Numbered from the stretch's first letter, positions 1 through 6,869 are shown. The stretch is 8,053 nucleotides of DNA from DATFAS01 sp035254305 (GCA_035254305.1 DATFAS010000068.1:1-8053), one strand, 5' to 3'. Made by a program: numbers and translations. The notes: generated by a model from the sequence alone, not told the origin.

Positions 1-497
1 CTTTCAAGCTGTATATGGAATTCTGTGATTTCAAAACAATCATCTATATGGGTAGAGAAATTATTCAAATCTATTTCTGAACACTCAACGCAAGGGAGGT
101 TTTCAACTGTGCACTTGTTCCTGAGATCGTTTTTTATAGAAGAAAATTGTTTATTTAACTGAACTGTTTTCTGTGCCAAACAAACATCTTTTCTCAATAG
201 CTCTTCTCCAGTTAGAAAAAATACAGCCTCTATGGACTTCAACTTTGTGTACAGTTTCATTATTTTCCAATTATTTTTGCTCTCGGCCACTGCTGCTGAT
301 GGTTCAGCACTAACATTCCCATTTGTACTTATATTTTTTTTCTCATGGCCGGAATCACTACCAAGTATCTTAATTTTACGATCCAGAAGGAATTGGCGTG
401 CTCCAGGTGTAAGTCTTGCTTCCGATTCCAAATCAAATGCAGTAAAAGGTTCTTTATTATATAAATCTCGCAAGTCACCTTCAGTAATAAATTTCAT
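1..497 (-). CDS. EutT-like (cobalamin adenosyltransferase family) protein, 3' end outside window
   Basis: The frame starts at ATG 497 behind a strong GGGAGG ribosome site (501-506) and stays open to the left edge, giving about 165 visible residues. The N-terminus (MKFITEGDLRDLY, then LTPGARQFLLDRKIKI at about residues 29-44) matches, from memory, the opening domain of EutT-type corrinoid adenosyltransferases found in BMC loci. After that comes a low-complexity Asn/Ser/Ala-rich linker (about 45-70), then helical segments. The HX11CCxxC metal motif of characterised EutT is not seen where it is expected; the only cysteine cluster is CVEC near residue 140. Choline lysis by CutC needs no B12, so an adenosyltransferase role is doubtful. 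A structural, scaffold or cargo role is an inference. It is the last visible gene of the cut operon. Family assignment is fairly firm; function is not. Confidence 0.7.
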   Translation of the reverse strand, partial: MKFITEGDLRDLYNKEPFTAFDLESEARLTPGARQFLLDRKIKILGSDSGHEKKNISTNGNVSAEPSAAVAESKNNWKIMKLYTKLKSIEAVFFLTGEELLRKDVCLAQKTVQLNKQFSSIKNDLRNKCTVENLPCVECSEIDLNNFSTHIDDCFEITEFHIQLE

Positions 498-509
498 TTG
501 CCTCCCTCA

Positions 510-631
510 TTACCTATCATTCCTATCAAATAGAAATTCTTTTAAAGCCCTAATACCTTTTCCGCGCGGTATACTCACTTTGAAATAAGGTTCGGCAGCT
601 CCAAAATGATTATTATTCGCTTTTTTCTCAT
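510..631 (-). other. Possible 40-codon ORF needing a -1 frameshift at A AAA AAG (speculative)
   Basis: An ATG at 631-629 overlaps the TGA stop of the shell gene (ATGA). In its own frame it ends after 18 codons. Codons 2-4 read AGA AAA AAG and form the heptamer A AAA AAG (626-620), the same slippery sequence used in E. coli dnaX. A -1 slip, or one extra A in the A6 run, opens a frame that continues with ANNNHFGAAEPYFKVS and IPRGKGIRALKEFLFDR to a TAA at 512-510, just before the ribosome site of the next gene. The product would be 40 residues and basic, and I do not recognise it. It could also be a decayed gene remnant, a sequencing indel, or chance in AT-rich DNA. I see no good Shine-Dalgarno site for the ATG, so translation would rely on coupling to the upstream gene. 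Confidence 0.2.
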
Positions 632-981
632 GTCCGTGTAATTGGCGTTGCCAAAAATCCTAGCTTATTTTTCAAAATATCATTTACCGCTTCGAGTGCT
701 GTAACGACACTTTGTACGTCTCCACTAATAACTACCGACCCCGTAAAGCGGTCTAAAAATCCAATATCTACCTCGGCAGCCTTTGTTGCAATGTCAGCCG
801 CAATAATGGCAGTTTCATAGGGTGTTAAAGTAAGTATTCCAATTGCGCCTTTTTCATCAATGCCTAACCGTTCATAAATATCCGGCATCGGTGAAGCAAT
901 AACATGCGCAATGGTAACCTGTTTTCCCGGTACTGATTCTTGTATGATACGTCCTATTCCATTTTCACCATATGTGCCCAT
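628..981 (-). CDS. BMC shell protein, circularly permuted hexamer type (EutS/PduU/CutR family)
   Basis: This 117-residue protein matches PduU and EutS along its whole length: IIQESVPGKQVTIAH near residues 12-26, GAIGILTLTP at 45-54, IGFLDRFTGSVV in the second half, and the ending ITRT as in PduU. The family forms single-domain, circularly permuted BMC hexamers with an N-terminal beta-barrel cap over the pore, and sits in the microcompartment shell. I chose ATG 981 because GAGGGT (994-989) lies 8 nt upstream. The upstream in-frame ATG at 996 has only GTGGA abutting it and would add five residues. Gly45 aligns with EutS Gly39, the residue tied to the bent EutS hexamer. The Streptococcus intermedius choline locus protein CutR belongs to this group. 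The gene follows cutD closely on the same strand. Confidence 0.93.
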   Translation of the reverse strand: MGTYGENGIGRIIQESVPGKQVTIAHVIASPMPDIYERLGIDEKGAIGILTLTPYETAIIAADIATKAAEVDIGFLDRFTGSVVISGDVQSVVTALEAVNDILKNKLGFLATPITRT

Positions 982-1012
982 CTTAAGTACCCTCATTCCA
1001 CGAAATTGGACT

Positions 1013-1966
1013 TTAGTGGTGGATTACCTTTACTGGCAAGTCATATTTTTCAAACCAAGTTTCAACCCTTTTTAAATCATCCGCGTTCATACTTGGGTCC
1101 CCCATTACTGGGTAATCCATTCCTAACTGGTTATATTTATTGACTCCAAGTTTGTGATAAGGCAGTATATCAATCCCTTTAAAGTTTTTATAAGCGCGGA
1201 AAGGCAATAAGTAATGAATAACCCCTTCAATGTCATCTTGACTATCATTGATTCCTTTTAGCAGAGGCATTCTGATTTTTACGTTATATCCGCGTGTAAG
1301 AAGCTCCTTTAAATTTTTTAAAATAAGCCCGTTATGAAGTCCAGTCAGTTCAAAGTGCCGTTGAGTATTTATTTGCTTAATATCGTAAAGGAATAAATCC
1401 GTAAACTCGGCTATTTTCAGAATAGTTTCGAGGCCAGCATAGCCACTGGTTTCAATCGCTGTATTAATTCCTTCTTTTTTACAAGCCTTTAATAGATTTA
1501 CTGCAGCCTCAGGTTGGGCCAATACTTCACCGCCCCCTAAGGTAACTCCCCCATCTGACATATCATAAAATATTTCGTCCTCTTGAACGATTTCAAGGAG
1601 TTCAGCAATCGTCTTTACCTCTCCGGAAATGGATAATGCTGATTCGGGACAAGCCTCTACACACTTTCCGCAGCCAATACAATCAATATTCCGCGCTATT
1701 TCAAGTTTTGAGTTTTCTTTAGAAAGATCGAATATTCCAACTGGGCAGACCGGAACACAGGCACCGCAATCTGTACATGAGCTGTTTTTTAACATGACTT
1801 GAAACTTGCGTTCAAATCCCTCAGGATTTGAACACCATTTACAACGCAATGGGCAGCCTTTAAAAAACACAAGTGTTCTTACTCCCGGTCCATCGTAGAT
1901 ATTATATTTCTGCACATTCATAATTAAGGCGCTTTCTGCCATTGGTCCAGAGCTTTGATTGTCCAT
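1013..1966 (-). CDS. cutD: Choline trimethylamine-lyase activating enzyme (glycyl radical activase, radical SAM)
   Basis: This 317-residue radical SAM enzyme uses S-adenosylmethionine and a [4Fe-4S] cluster to generate the glycyl radical on CutC. The CxxxCxxC motif is CPLRCKWC (Cys38, 42, 45), preceded by the activase signature YDGPGVRTLVFFKGC. A two-cluster ferredoxin-like insert follows: Cys64, 67, 70, 74 (CTDCGACVPVCP) and Cys96, 99, 102, 106 (CIGCGKCVEACP). A GGGEV motif at 144-148 fits the SAM-binding region. Length and domain order fit the GRE activases of dehydratases and CutC, which carry the ferredoxin insert that pyruvate formate-lyase activase lacks. The ATG at 1966 has AGGAG (1979-1975) 8 nt upstream. 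The gene begins 22 nt after the cutC stop and is surely cotranscribed with it. Assignment to CutD rather than another activase rests mainly on its CutC neighbour. Confidence 0.95.
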   Translation of the reverse strand: MDNQSSGPMAESALIMNVQKYNIYDGPGVRTLVFFKGCPLRCKWCSNPEGFERKFQVMLKNSSCTDCGACVPVCPVGIFDLSKENSKLEIARNIDCIGCGKCVEACPESALSISGEVKTIAELLEIVQEDEIFYDMSDGGVTLGGGEVLAQPEAAVNLLKACKKEGINTAIETSGYAGLETILKIAEFTDLFLYDIKQINTQRHFELTGLHNGLILKNLKELLTRGYNVKIRMPLLKGINDSQDDIEGVIHYLLPFRAYKNFKGIDILPYHKLGVNKYNQLGMDYPVMGDPSMNADDLKRVETWFEKYDLPVKVIHH

Positions 1967-1988
1967 ACTGTTATCTCCTGTTTGGTTT

Positions 1989-4535
1989 TTAGAAATGTTT
2001 CAACATTGTTCTGCTGATAATTTCGTCTTGGACATCCTTGCAAAGTTCAACAAAGAATGCACTGTAACCCGCCACACGCACGATTAAGTCACGATAATGT
2101 TCCGGATGTTTTTGCGCTTCAATTAATGTATTGTTATCTAGATAATTAAACTGCATCTCTCCATTTCCAAGTGCGCAAGCTGATCGTAAGAGTGTAATAA
2201 GACCCTCTTCTCCTTCTGATGTATCAAGCAAGCCCGACATGAGTTTAAAGTTGTGAACCATACCAATATTCATGCTATCATTGGCCATCTTCGAAATGGA
2301 CTTGATGATCGCTGTTGGACCTTTCACATCAGCACCTTGAGTCGGGCTTATTCCATCGGATAGCGGTACCCAGGCACGGCGACCATTAGCAGATGCACCT
2401 GTTATCTGACCTAATGGAGTATTATTTGAAATCGATAAGGTTCCATGGCTCAAAACGGAATATAAAGTTTTGTACTTACGATGTTCCATCTCAGTAAAAT
2501 GAACAATATCTGCTGCAATCAAATCTACATAATCATCATCATTTCCGTACTTTGGAGCATTCAGGCAGTCTTTTCTAATCTGTTCATAGCCAACATAATC
2601 AGCTTTTAAAGCTTCATTAAGCTGTTCTAACGTGTATTTCTTTTCGTCGAAAACTAATTTCTTTATTGCAGCCATAGAATCTGCATAAGTTCCCAATCCA
2701 GACCATACAACACCGGGCCCGAAATTATACATCGCACCGCCTTCTGAAACATCTTTACCATTCTCCATACAGCCTTCGTACATGATAGACATGAGTGGCT
2801 TTGGAGCCATATCTCTGTGAACACGCTGAGTAATAACGGTTGCAACGCTTGACCATTTTGTTACATATAAAATTTGCTCTTTAACAGCCTTCTCAAAATC
2901 CTCATAAGTTTTATATTGGCTTAGGTCTCCAAGGTCAGGACATACCTGCTTTCCATACCATTGTGTAGCACCGTGATTTAGAACCAACTCAATGCAGATG
3001 GGCCATTGAGTATAAGCTGTGGATGTCCACTGATAGAGACGACCAGACTTCTGTGGTTCAACACAGCCCATTAAACAATAATCTCTAGCATCTTCAATCG
3101 ATACTCCTTTTGCCAACATCATCTTAATGTGAGCATCGTCGAAATGACAGGCTGGGAAACCGAGACCAGCACGAACAACATCCACTATTTTCTTCAAATA
3201 TTTCTTAGGTGACTTATTGTGGATCCGTGCAGCGAGGGATGGCTGATAAATTTTGACATGACGAACTGCATCCATCAGTAGGTAGGTGAGATCATTGGTT
3301 GCATCCCGACCGTCCCTGGTTACACCGCCAACACACATATTGACAAATGGTTGATAACCCGCAAAGAACTTTGAACCACCTTCACTTGTAATCCACATCA
3401 TTTCAGACATTTTTATTAGCATACAACCAGCCAGTTCGAATGCTTCATAGTCGGTCATACGTCCAGACTCTTTATCTGCCTTATAGAACGGATACATGTA
3501 TTGGTCAACACGACCAATTGACATACCTGTTTGATTTTCTTCAACTACTAATAATGATTCAATCGTCCAAACAGCTTGAATGGCTTCCCAGAACGAAGTA
3601 GGCTTATGGGCCGGTACTCTCGCATTTACCTCAGAAATCTTCAGTAATTCTGCCTTACGCTTCGGATTCATTTCCTTTGCAGCTAACTCTGCTGCATATT
3701 CCGACATGCGCTTGGCATATGTCATAACACCTTCTGTTGTATCAATAACGGATTTATAGAAATAAATTTTTTCAATATCATCTGGATTCGCATAATTTAG
3801 CTTAACAAGGTGGTCCTTTGCCTCCTGCTGAATATCAAGCATGCCTTTTTTCATCAAGATTACGTCATATCCAGGATTTGAGTCACCGCCGCCATTCAAT
3901 GCATGGTAGGAGCAATCAGAAACAAAAGACTCACCAGAAAGTTCCCAGAGACCCGCTTCCCGGAATTGGTCTTCACAGTGTTCATCCACCGATTTACCTT
4001 CCCAGAATGGGAATAGCTCTTCACGCAGAATTCTTTTATCTTCTTCAGATATATAAAATGGATCCTGTGGGCGGTTTCCGATTGTGTCAATTTCATCAGC
4101 CAACCATCTCCAAGCAATATCTGGTGAAAATGCCCCCGCACGTGGTGCTCCGTTAGGTGCTCCAACAATAAGCTCATCATCCTGAATCACTAATGGTGCA
4201 GTCTCGCAACAGTAGCGGAAGCATTTCGCACGCAGCATAATCTTAGGCATTCCGGGATTTTCTTTAGCAATTTTAGTAATGGCTCTAGCCCGATATGTCG
4301 TTATGGAAGGAACCTGCCTCATATAGTTTTCTTTTAATAACTTAAGTCGTTCTGTCATTCCATTTGGAACTTCTCCATTATTACTATCCATCTCAGTAGG
4401 ATGGTTGGATTTGGATTCCTTTTGTTCAATATTCTTTGAAATACTTTCAAAAAGCTTTATTAATGATGTCTTATCTTCAAGTGACATATTTTTTGTTGCT
4501 TCTGCTAACTTTACCGAAAAATCTTGAATATTCAA
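1989..4535 (-). CDS. cutC: Choline trimethylamine-lyase (glycyl radical enzyme)
   Basis: CutC cleaves choline to trimethylamine and acetaldehyde in the microcompartment lumen. From the TTG at 4535 the protein has 848 residues, close to the 846 I recall for Desulfovibrio alaskensis CutC. Key residues fall at a constant +2 offset from that enzyme: Tyr210 and Asp218 (DCSYHALNGGGDSNPGYD), thiyl Cys491 and Glu493 (MGCVEPQKSGRLYQWTS), and radical Gly823 in RVAGYSAFF. The C-terminal tail VQDEIISRTM also fits. Residues 1-38 (NIQDFSVKLAEATKN onward) form an amphipathic helix followed by a flexible Ser/Asn/Glu linker, typical of BMC encapsulation peptides. The longest ORF begins at a TTG at 4595, but that start lacks a ribosome site and overlaps the shell gene. 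There is no large N-terminal extension of the enterobacterial kind. cutD follows after 22 nt. Confidence 0.97.
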   Translation of the reverse strand: MNIQDFSVKLAEATKNMSLEDKTSLIKLFESISKNIEQKESKSNHPTEMDSNNGEVPNGMTERLKLLKENYMRQVPSITTYRARAITKIAKENPGMPKIMLRAKCFRYCCETAPLVIQDDELIVGAPNGAPRAGAFSPDIAWRWLADEIDTIGNRPQDPFYISEEDKRILREELFPFWEGKSVDEHCEDQFREAGLWELSGESFVSDCSYHALNGGGDSNPGYDVILMKKGMLDIQQEAKDHLVKLNYANPDDIEKIYFYKSVIDTTEGVMTYAKRMSEYAAELAAKEMNPKRKAELLKISEVNARVPAHKPTSFWEAIQAVWTIESLLVVEENQTGMSIGRVDQYMYPFYKADKESGRMTDYEAFELAGCMLIKMSEMMWITSEGGSKFFAGYQPFVNMCVGGVTRDGRDATNDLTYLLMDAVRHVKIYQPSLAARIHNKSPKKYLKKIVDVVRAGLGFPACHFDDAHIKMMLAKGVSIEDARDYCLMGCVEPQKSGRLYQWTSTAYTQWPICIELVLNHGATQWYGKQVCPDLGDLSQYKTYEDFEKAVKEQILYVTKWSSVATVITQRVHRDMAPKPLMSIMYEGCMENGKDVSEGGAMYNFGPGVVWSGLGTYADSMAAIKKLVFDEKKYTLEQLNEALKADYVGYEQIRKDCLNAPKYGNDDDYVDLIAADIVHFTEMEHRKYKTLYSVLSHGTLSISNNTPLGQITGASANGRRAWVPLSDGISPTQGADVKGPTAIIKSISKMANDSMNIGMVHNFKLMSGLLDTSEGEEGLITLLRSACALGNGEMQFNYLDNNTLIEAQKHPEHYRDLIVRVAGYSAFFVELCKDVQDEIISRTMLKHF

Positions 4536-4547
4536 AATTATTACCTC
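4533..4547 (-). promoter_or_regulatory. Ribosome site and TTG start that define the cutC N-terminus
   Basis: On the minus strand GAGGTAA (4547-4541) sits 8 nt before TTG (4535-4533). This start gives NIQDFSVKLAEATKN right after the initiator, which lines up with the D. alaskensis CutC N-terminus as I recall it. It leaves a 40-nt gap after the stop of the upstream shell gene. The alternative TTG 20 codons upstream has no Shine-Dalgarno sequence, and its extra residues look like noncoding translation. Confidence 0.8.
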
Positions 4548-4575
4548 GCATTCTTCTATATTTTTTTCACTTAAC

Positions 4576-4878
4576 TTAACCAAGTAGTTTATCAAGTGAA
4601 TATCGCGCTATTATCTTTTCAATATCTGAATGTGGTCTTGCTATTACAACCGAACTATATACTTCAGAACCCATATCTTTTACAGCTGCTACCCCGGCGG
4701 ATACTGCTGCTTCACATGCCTGAACATCCCCACGTACCAATATCGAAATGTATCCAGAAGCTACGTTTTCAAAGCCAACTAATTCAACATCTGCAGCTTT
4801 ACCCATTGCGTCTGCAGCCTCTAATGCATAAACAATTCCAAAAGTTTCAATGAGACCTAATGCTTCTCCTTTATACAT
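4576..4878 (-). CDS. BMC-H hexameric shell protein (PduA/PduJ/EutM type)
   Basis: This is a single BMC domain of 100 residues and a main facet tile of the shell. Family features include EALGLIETFGIVYALEAADAM at the N-terminus, the edge lysine Lys27 (equivalent to PduA Lys26), the pore loop ENVASG at about 37-42, the strand ISILVRGDV, and ARPHSDIEKI at 80-89 with the edge arginine Arg81. PduA has EKIGSG in the pore loop; here the Lys is replaced by Asn and the first Gly by Ala, which may alter selectivity. The short C-terminal tail (RYSLDKLLG) is helical. AAAGGA lies about 9 nt before ATG 4878. The gene sits 26 nt after another BMC-H gene and 40 nt before cutC. Confidence 0.95.
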   Translation of the reverse strand: MYKGEALGLIETFGIVYALEAADAMGKAADVELVGFENVASGYISILVRGDVQACEAAVSAGVAAVKDMGSEVYSSVVIARPHSDIEKIIARYSLDKLLG

Positions 4879-4904
4879 ATTGAGTTAGTCCTTTACCTTA
4901 TTTT

Positions 4905-5198
4905 TTATTTGTCAATATCATAGATTGACACGATTTGACCAACACTTTTAATTGGGCGCAACATAACATTGTGTGCTGTTAATTTACCGATTGCAGCAGC
5001 TGCTGCAGCCCCTGCCTCCACAGATGTTTTTACTGCATCGGCATCACCCTTCACCATGATCGTAACCAGAGTGGAACCCACATTTTCATAGGATACCAGC
5101 TCAACATTAGCAGCCTTTAGCATTTTATCTACAGCTTCTATTGCTGGGACCATCCCTACTGTCTCAACAAGGCCTAATGCGCCTCCAACATACACCAT
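4905..5198 (-). CDS. BMC-H hexameric shell protein, second paralogue
   Basis: This is a single BMC domain of 97 residues, typical of facet-forming shell hexamers. Visible features are GGALGLVETVGMVPAIEAVD, the edge lysine Lys28, the pore loop ENVGST at 38-43, VTIMVKGDADAVKTSVEAGA, and the MLRPIKSVGQI segment where PduA has PRPHTDVEKI. The pore-loop final Gly of PduA is Thr here, and the Lys before it is Asn. Both changes set it apart from the canonical KIGSG loop, and its pore differs from that of the neighbouring paralogue. An AGAGGTGG ribosome site precedes ATG 5198. It lies between the 88-residue protein and the second BMC-H gene, in the same operon. Confidence 0.95.
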   Translation of the reverse strand: MVYVGGALGLVETVGMVPAIEAVDKMLKAANVELVSYENVGSTLVTIMVKGDADAVKTSVEAGAAAAAAIGKLTAHNVMLRPIKSVGQIVSIYDIDK

Positions 5199-5269
5199 CG
5201 TATTTCCACCTCTTTGCTAGAAACTTAGTGTATTACTATGCATTTTTAGAAACCAAATACTTTTAATAG

Positions 5270-5536
5270 TCAGTCTTTAATATATTTATTGATTGTCTTT
5301 ACTCCCTCTTCGTGTGCGTAATAATAAACTTTCAATTCCCCTCTTTGGTCCATTTCAAATCTTGCTTCTTGAAGGAGACCATTAGCTTCAGCTGTCATTA
5401 AGGCTGACAATACATCTTTCTTATTAAGGGCTCTGAAATTACCATAATCTGCTTTTAATGCATTAATAACATCTTCTGCACAAGCTTCCTTTACTCTTGT
5501 AAAGTGTTTTAGAATAGCATAGTTAAGCGGTTTCAC
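5270..5536 (-). CDS. Small winged-helix-like protein of unknown function
   Basis: This 88-residue protein starts at GTG 5536 behind AAGGTGGG; the ATG overlapping the GTG is out of frame and hits a stop at once. I do not recognise a named family. The pattern suggests a winged helix: helix 1 (LNYAILKHFTRV), helix 2 (AEDVINALKADYG), a likely recognition helix (NKKDVLSALMTAEANGL), then a beta hairpin or wing (EARFEMDQRGELKVYYYAHE) and a C-terminal helix (INKYI). It lies 94 nt after the transporter stop and 71 nt before the first shell gene. The 94-nt gap is very AT-rich, with a TAACTAC/GTAGTTA inverted repeat (5572-5578 and 5622-5628). A local regulator of the cut operon or a microcompartment accessory protein are both possible. 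The coding call is firm; the role is not. Confidence 0.8.
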   Translation of the reverse strand: MKPLNYAILKHFTRVKEACAEDVINALKADYGNFRALNKKDVLSALMTAEANGLLQEARFEMDQRGELKVYYYAHEEGVKTINKYIKD

Positions 5537-5630
5537 ATAATCCCACCTTTCTCAAATATAGTCACACTTTTTAACTACATACTAGATTTAGATATTTTAT
5601 AATGTTATAATAGGATTAAAGGTAGTTATA

Positions 5631-6746
5631 TTACCCTACAATCTTCTCGTTGGTTAACTCTTGACTCCTATTTCTAAATAAGTCGAGCGGATTCATTGAA
5701 ATAATCCAAATTCCGATTACCATTAATATAGCTGCACCCCAAGCGATAGCCGGTAATGCCCAGCCATCCTTACCAGCAATCAATCCAAGTATTATCCAAC
5801 AACAGAAAGGTCCCCAGAATGAGTAGGTGCCATTACAAGCCATACCAAGGGCTGCACCACACATACTATTGCCCTTATACCAAGCCATAAATGAAAGGTA
5901 CGCACAAAATCCAGCCAACGCAATCCAAATCATAGCAGAACCACTTGCAAACGCTTGTAAAGTTAAAGTGCCTGAAAGAGCAACATTACCTGCTAACAAA
6001 CCAATAATCGGAAGTAAAATAACTAAATTGGTAATGCCCGATGTTACTTGACGAATTGTAATCCCTATTTCGGAGTCAACCATAGAGACTGAATAACCAC
6101 CTACACAACCTTCAAAGCCCCAGCCGAGAGCTGCAAGTAAAGCAAATAAAATACCTAATGATCTCCCTTCAGGAGCATCTCCACCAATGCTTGTGCTGCC
6201 AATCATAAAACCAGCAAGAACACAAATAGCAATACCAAACATGATACGCTTGCTTAATTCTTGTTTGTAAAAAACTTTTCCTAAGATAGCACCAATTGCT
6301 GGATTGAGTGCAGCGATAGGTATAACAATTGAACCAGCCATTTGAAGTCCTACAACATATGCTGTACTTGCTAGTGGTCCTCCTATAAAAGCCGCACAAA
6401 CCATTATCAATCCTGGTTTCGTTTTTATACTTCTTAAGAAATCTTTGATCTTACCTTTAAAACCACAATTAAACAATGCCCAGCCAGCACTACAGGTATC
6501 ATTTACCGCACTTCCCAGTGATCCCAATAAGTAGGTAATAACAAACGCAGATAATCCTGCAGTGTTATCTCCATACCAATCAGCCCATATTCCCTTAGAC
6601 ATGCCTAAGGTCAAGAATGCTGAATAAAATCCATACGTAAGACCTGAAAATAAAGCGATGATAATACCCTTTCTCAGGAACTGTGATGACAACTTGTTTT
6701 TTGCAGCAATTACTTTCGCGTTTTCTACTGCTGTCGTCCCATCCAT
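5631..6746 (-). CDS. DMT-superfamily (EamA-like) ten-helix transporter, likely for choline or an amine
   Basis: This 371-residue integral membrane protein has about ten hydrophobic segments, near residues 26-48, 63-92, 111-132, 137-159, 166-184, 195-216, 234-253, 268-290, 294-322 and 329-351. The segment AALNPAIGAILGKVFYKQELSKR at the end of helix 4 is typical of EamA/DMT proteins. ATG 6746 has GGGGGGT 5-6 nt upstream. It is the first gene after the control region, so it probably leads the cut operon. Substrate is inferred from context: choline import is the simplest guess, and trimethylamine or ethanol-related export is the alternative. LicB choline permeases are also DMT proteins but are shorter (about 290 residues). 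Gram-negative cut loci more often carry small multidrug resistance-type proteins instead. Confidence 0.85.
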   Translation of the reverse strand: MDGTTAVENAKVIAAKNKLSSQFLRKGIIIALFSGLTYGFYSAFLTLGMSKGIWADWYGDNTAGLSAFVITYLLGSLGSAVNDTCSAGWALFNCGFKGKIKDFLRSIKTKPGLIMVCAAFIGGPLASTAYVVGLQMAGSIVIPIAALNPAIGAILGKVFYKQELSKRIMFGIAICVLAGFMIGSTSIGGDAPEGRSLGILFALLAALGWGFEGCVGGYSVSMVDSEIGITIRQVTSGITNLVILLPIIGLLAGNVALSGTLTLQAFASGSAMIWIALAGFCAYLSFMAWYKGNSMCGAALGMACNGTYSFWGPFCCWIILGLIAGKDGWALPAIAWGAAILMVIGIWIISMNPLDLFRNRSQELTNEKIVG

Positions 6747-6796
6747 AAATACCCCCCCTAAATTAGTAATACTTCTTAACTATCAAAGACACCATT

Positions 6797-6807
6797 TGTA
6801 AATTACA
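6797..6807. promoter_or_regulatory. Palindrome TGTAAATTACA, candidate operator
   Basis: This is a perfect 5+1+5 inverted repeat centred 56 bp before the transporter start. TGTAA-N-TTACA dyads are common binding sites for dimeric bacterial repressors. No regulator is assigned, and short AT-rich palindromes also arise by chance. Confidence 0.25.
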
Positions 6808-6829
6808 TCTTAACAATAGCCGAACAAAG

Positions 6830-6869
6830 CTGTTTATTATGGTATAAAGCGGACTGTTTTACTGTATAA
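6830..6869. repeat. Imperfect direct repeat CTGTTT...TATAA, two copies
   Basis: Copies lie at 6830-6847 (CTGTTTATTATGGTATAA) and 6854-6869 (CTGTTTTACTGTATAA). The CTGTTT ends are 24 bp apart and the TATAA ends 22 bp apart, about two helical turns. This suggests a tandem protein-binding site upstream of the operon, read as TTATAC...AAACAG on the coding strand. Confidence 0.35.

Noticed and set aside
232..588. 118-codon plus-strand ORF
   Set aside because: It lies opposite the EutT-like gene, which has family similarity and a strong ribosome site; the plus-strand product looks like an antisense shadow.
982..996. Upstream ATG (996) for the EutS-type shell gene
   Set aside because: It has only GTGGA directly abutting it, while ATG 981 has GAGGGT at 8 nt, and the shorter N-terminus fits PduU/EutS length.
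3818..4180. Overlapping ORFs on both strands inside cutC
   Set aside because: They lie wholly within the highly conserved cutC coding region and show no family features.
1989..4535. Pyruvate formate-lyase or diol/glycerol dehydratase identity for the glycyl radical enzyme
   Set aside because: The active site is GCVEPQ with a single Cys, not the Cys-Cys of pyruvate formate-lyase, and the NGGGDSNPGYD and YQWTSTAYTQWP segments match CutC.
4536..4595. Twenty-codon N-terminal extension of CutC
   Set aside because: It begins at a TTG with no ribosome site, overlaps the shell gene by 20 bp, and does not resemble the CutC N-terminus; a good TTG with a Shine-Dalgarno site follows at 4535.
5579..5622. 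Internal promoter with TATAA-like hexamers before the 88-residue gene
   Set aside because: The stretch is so AT-rich that TATAAT-like hexamers are expected by chance, and no -35 element at proper spacing was found.
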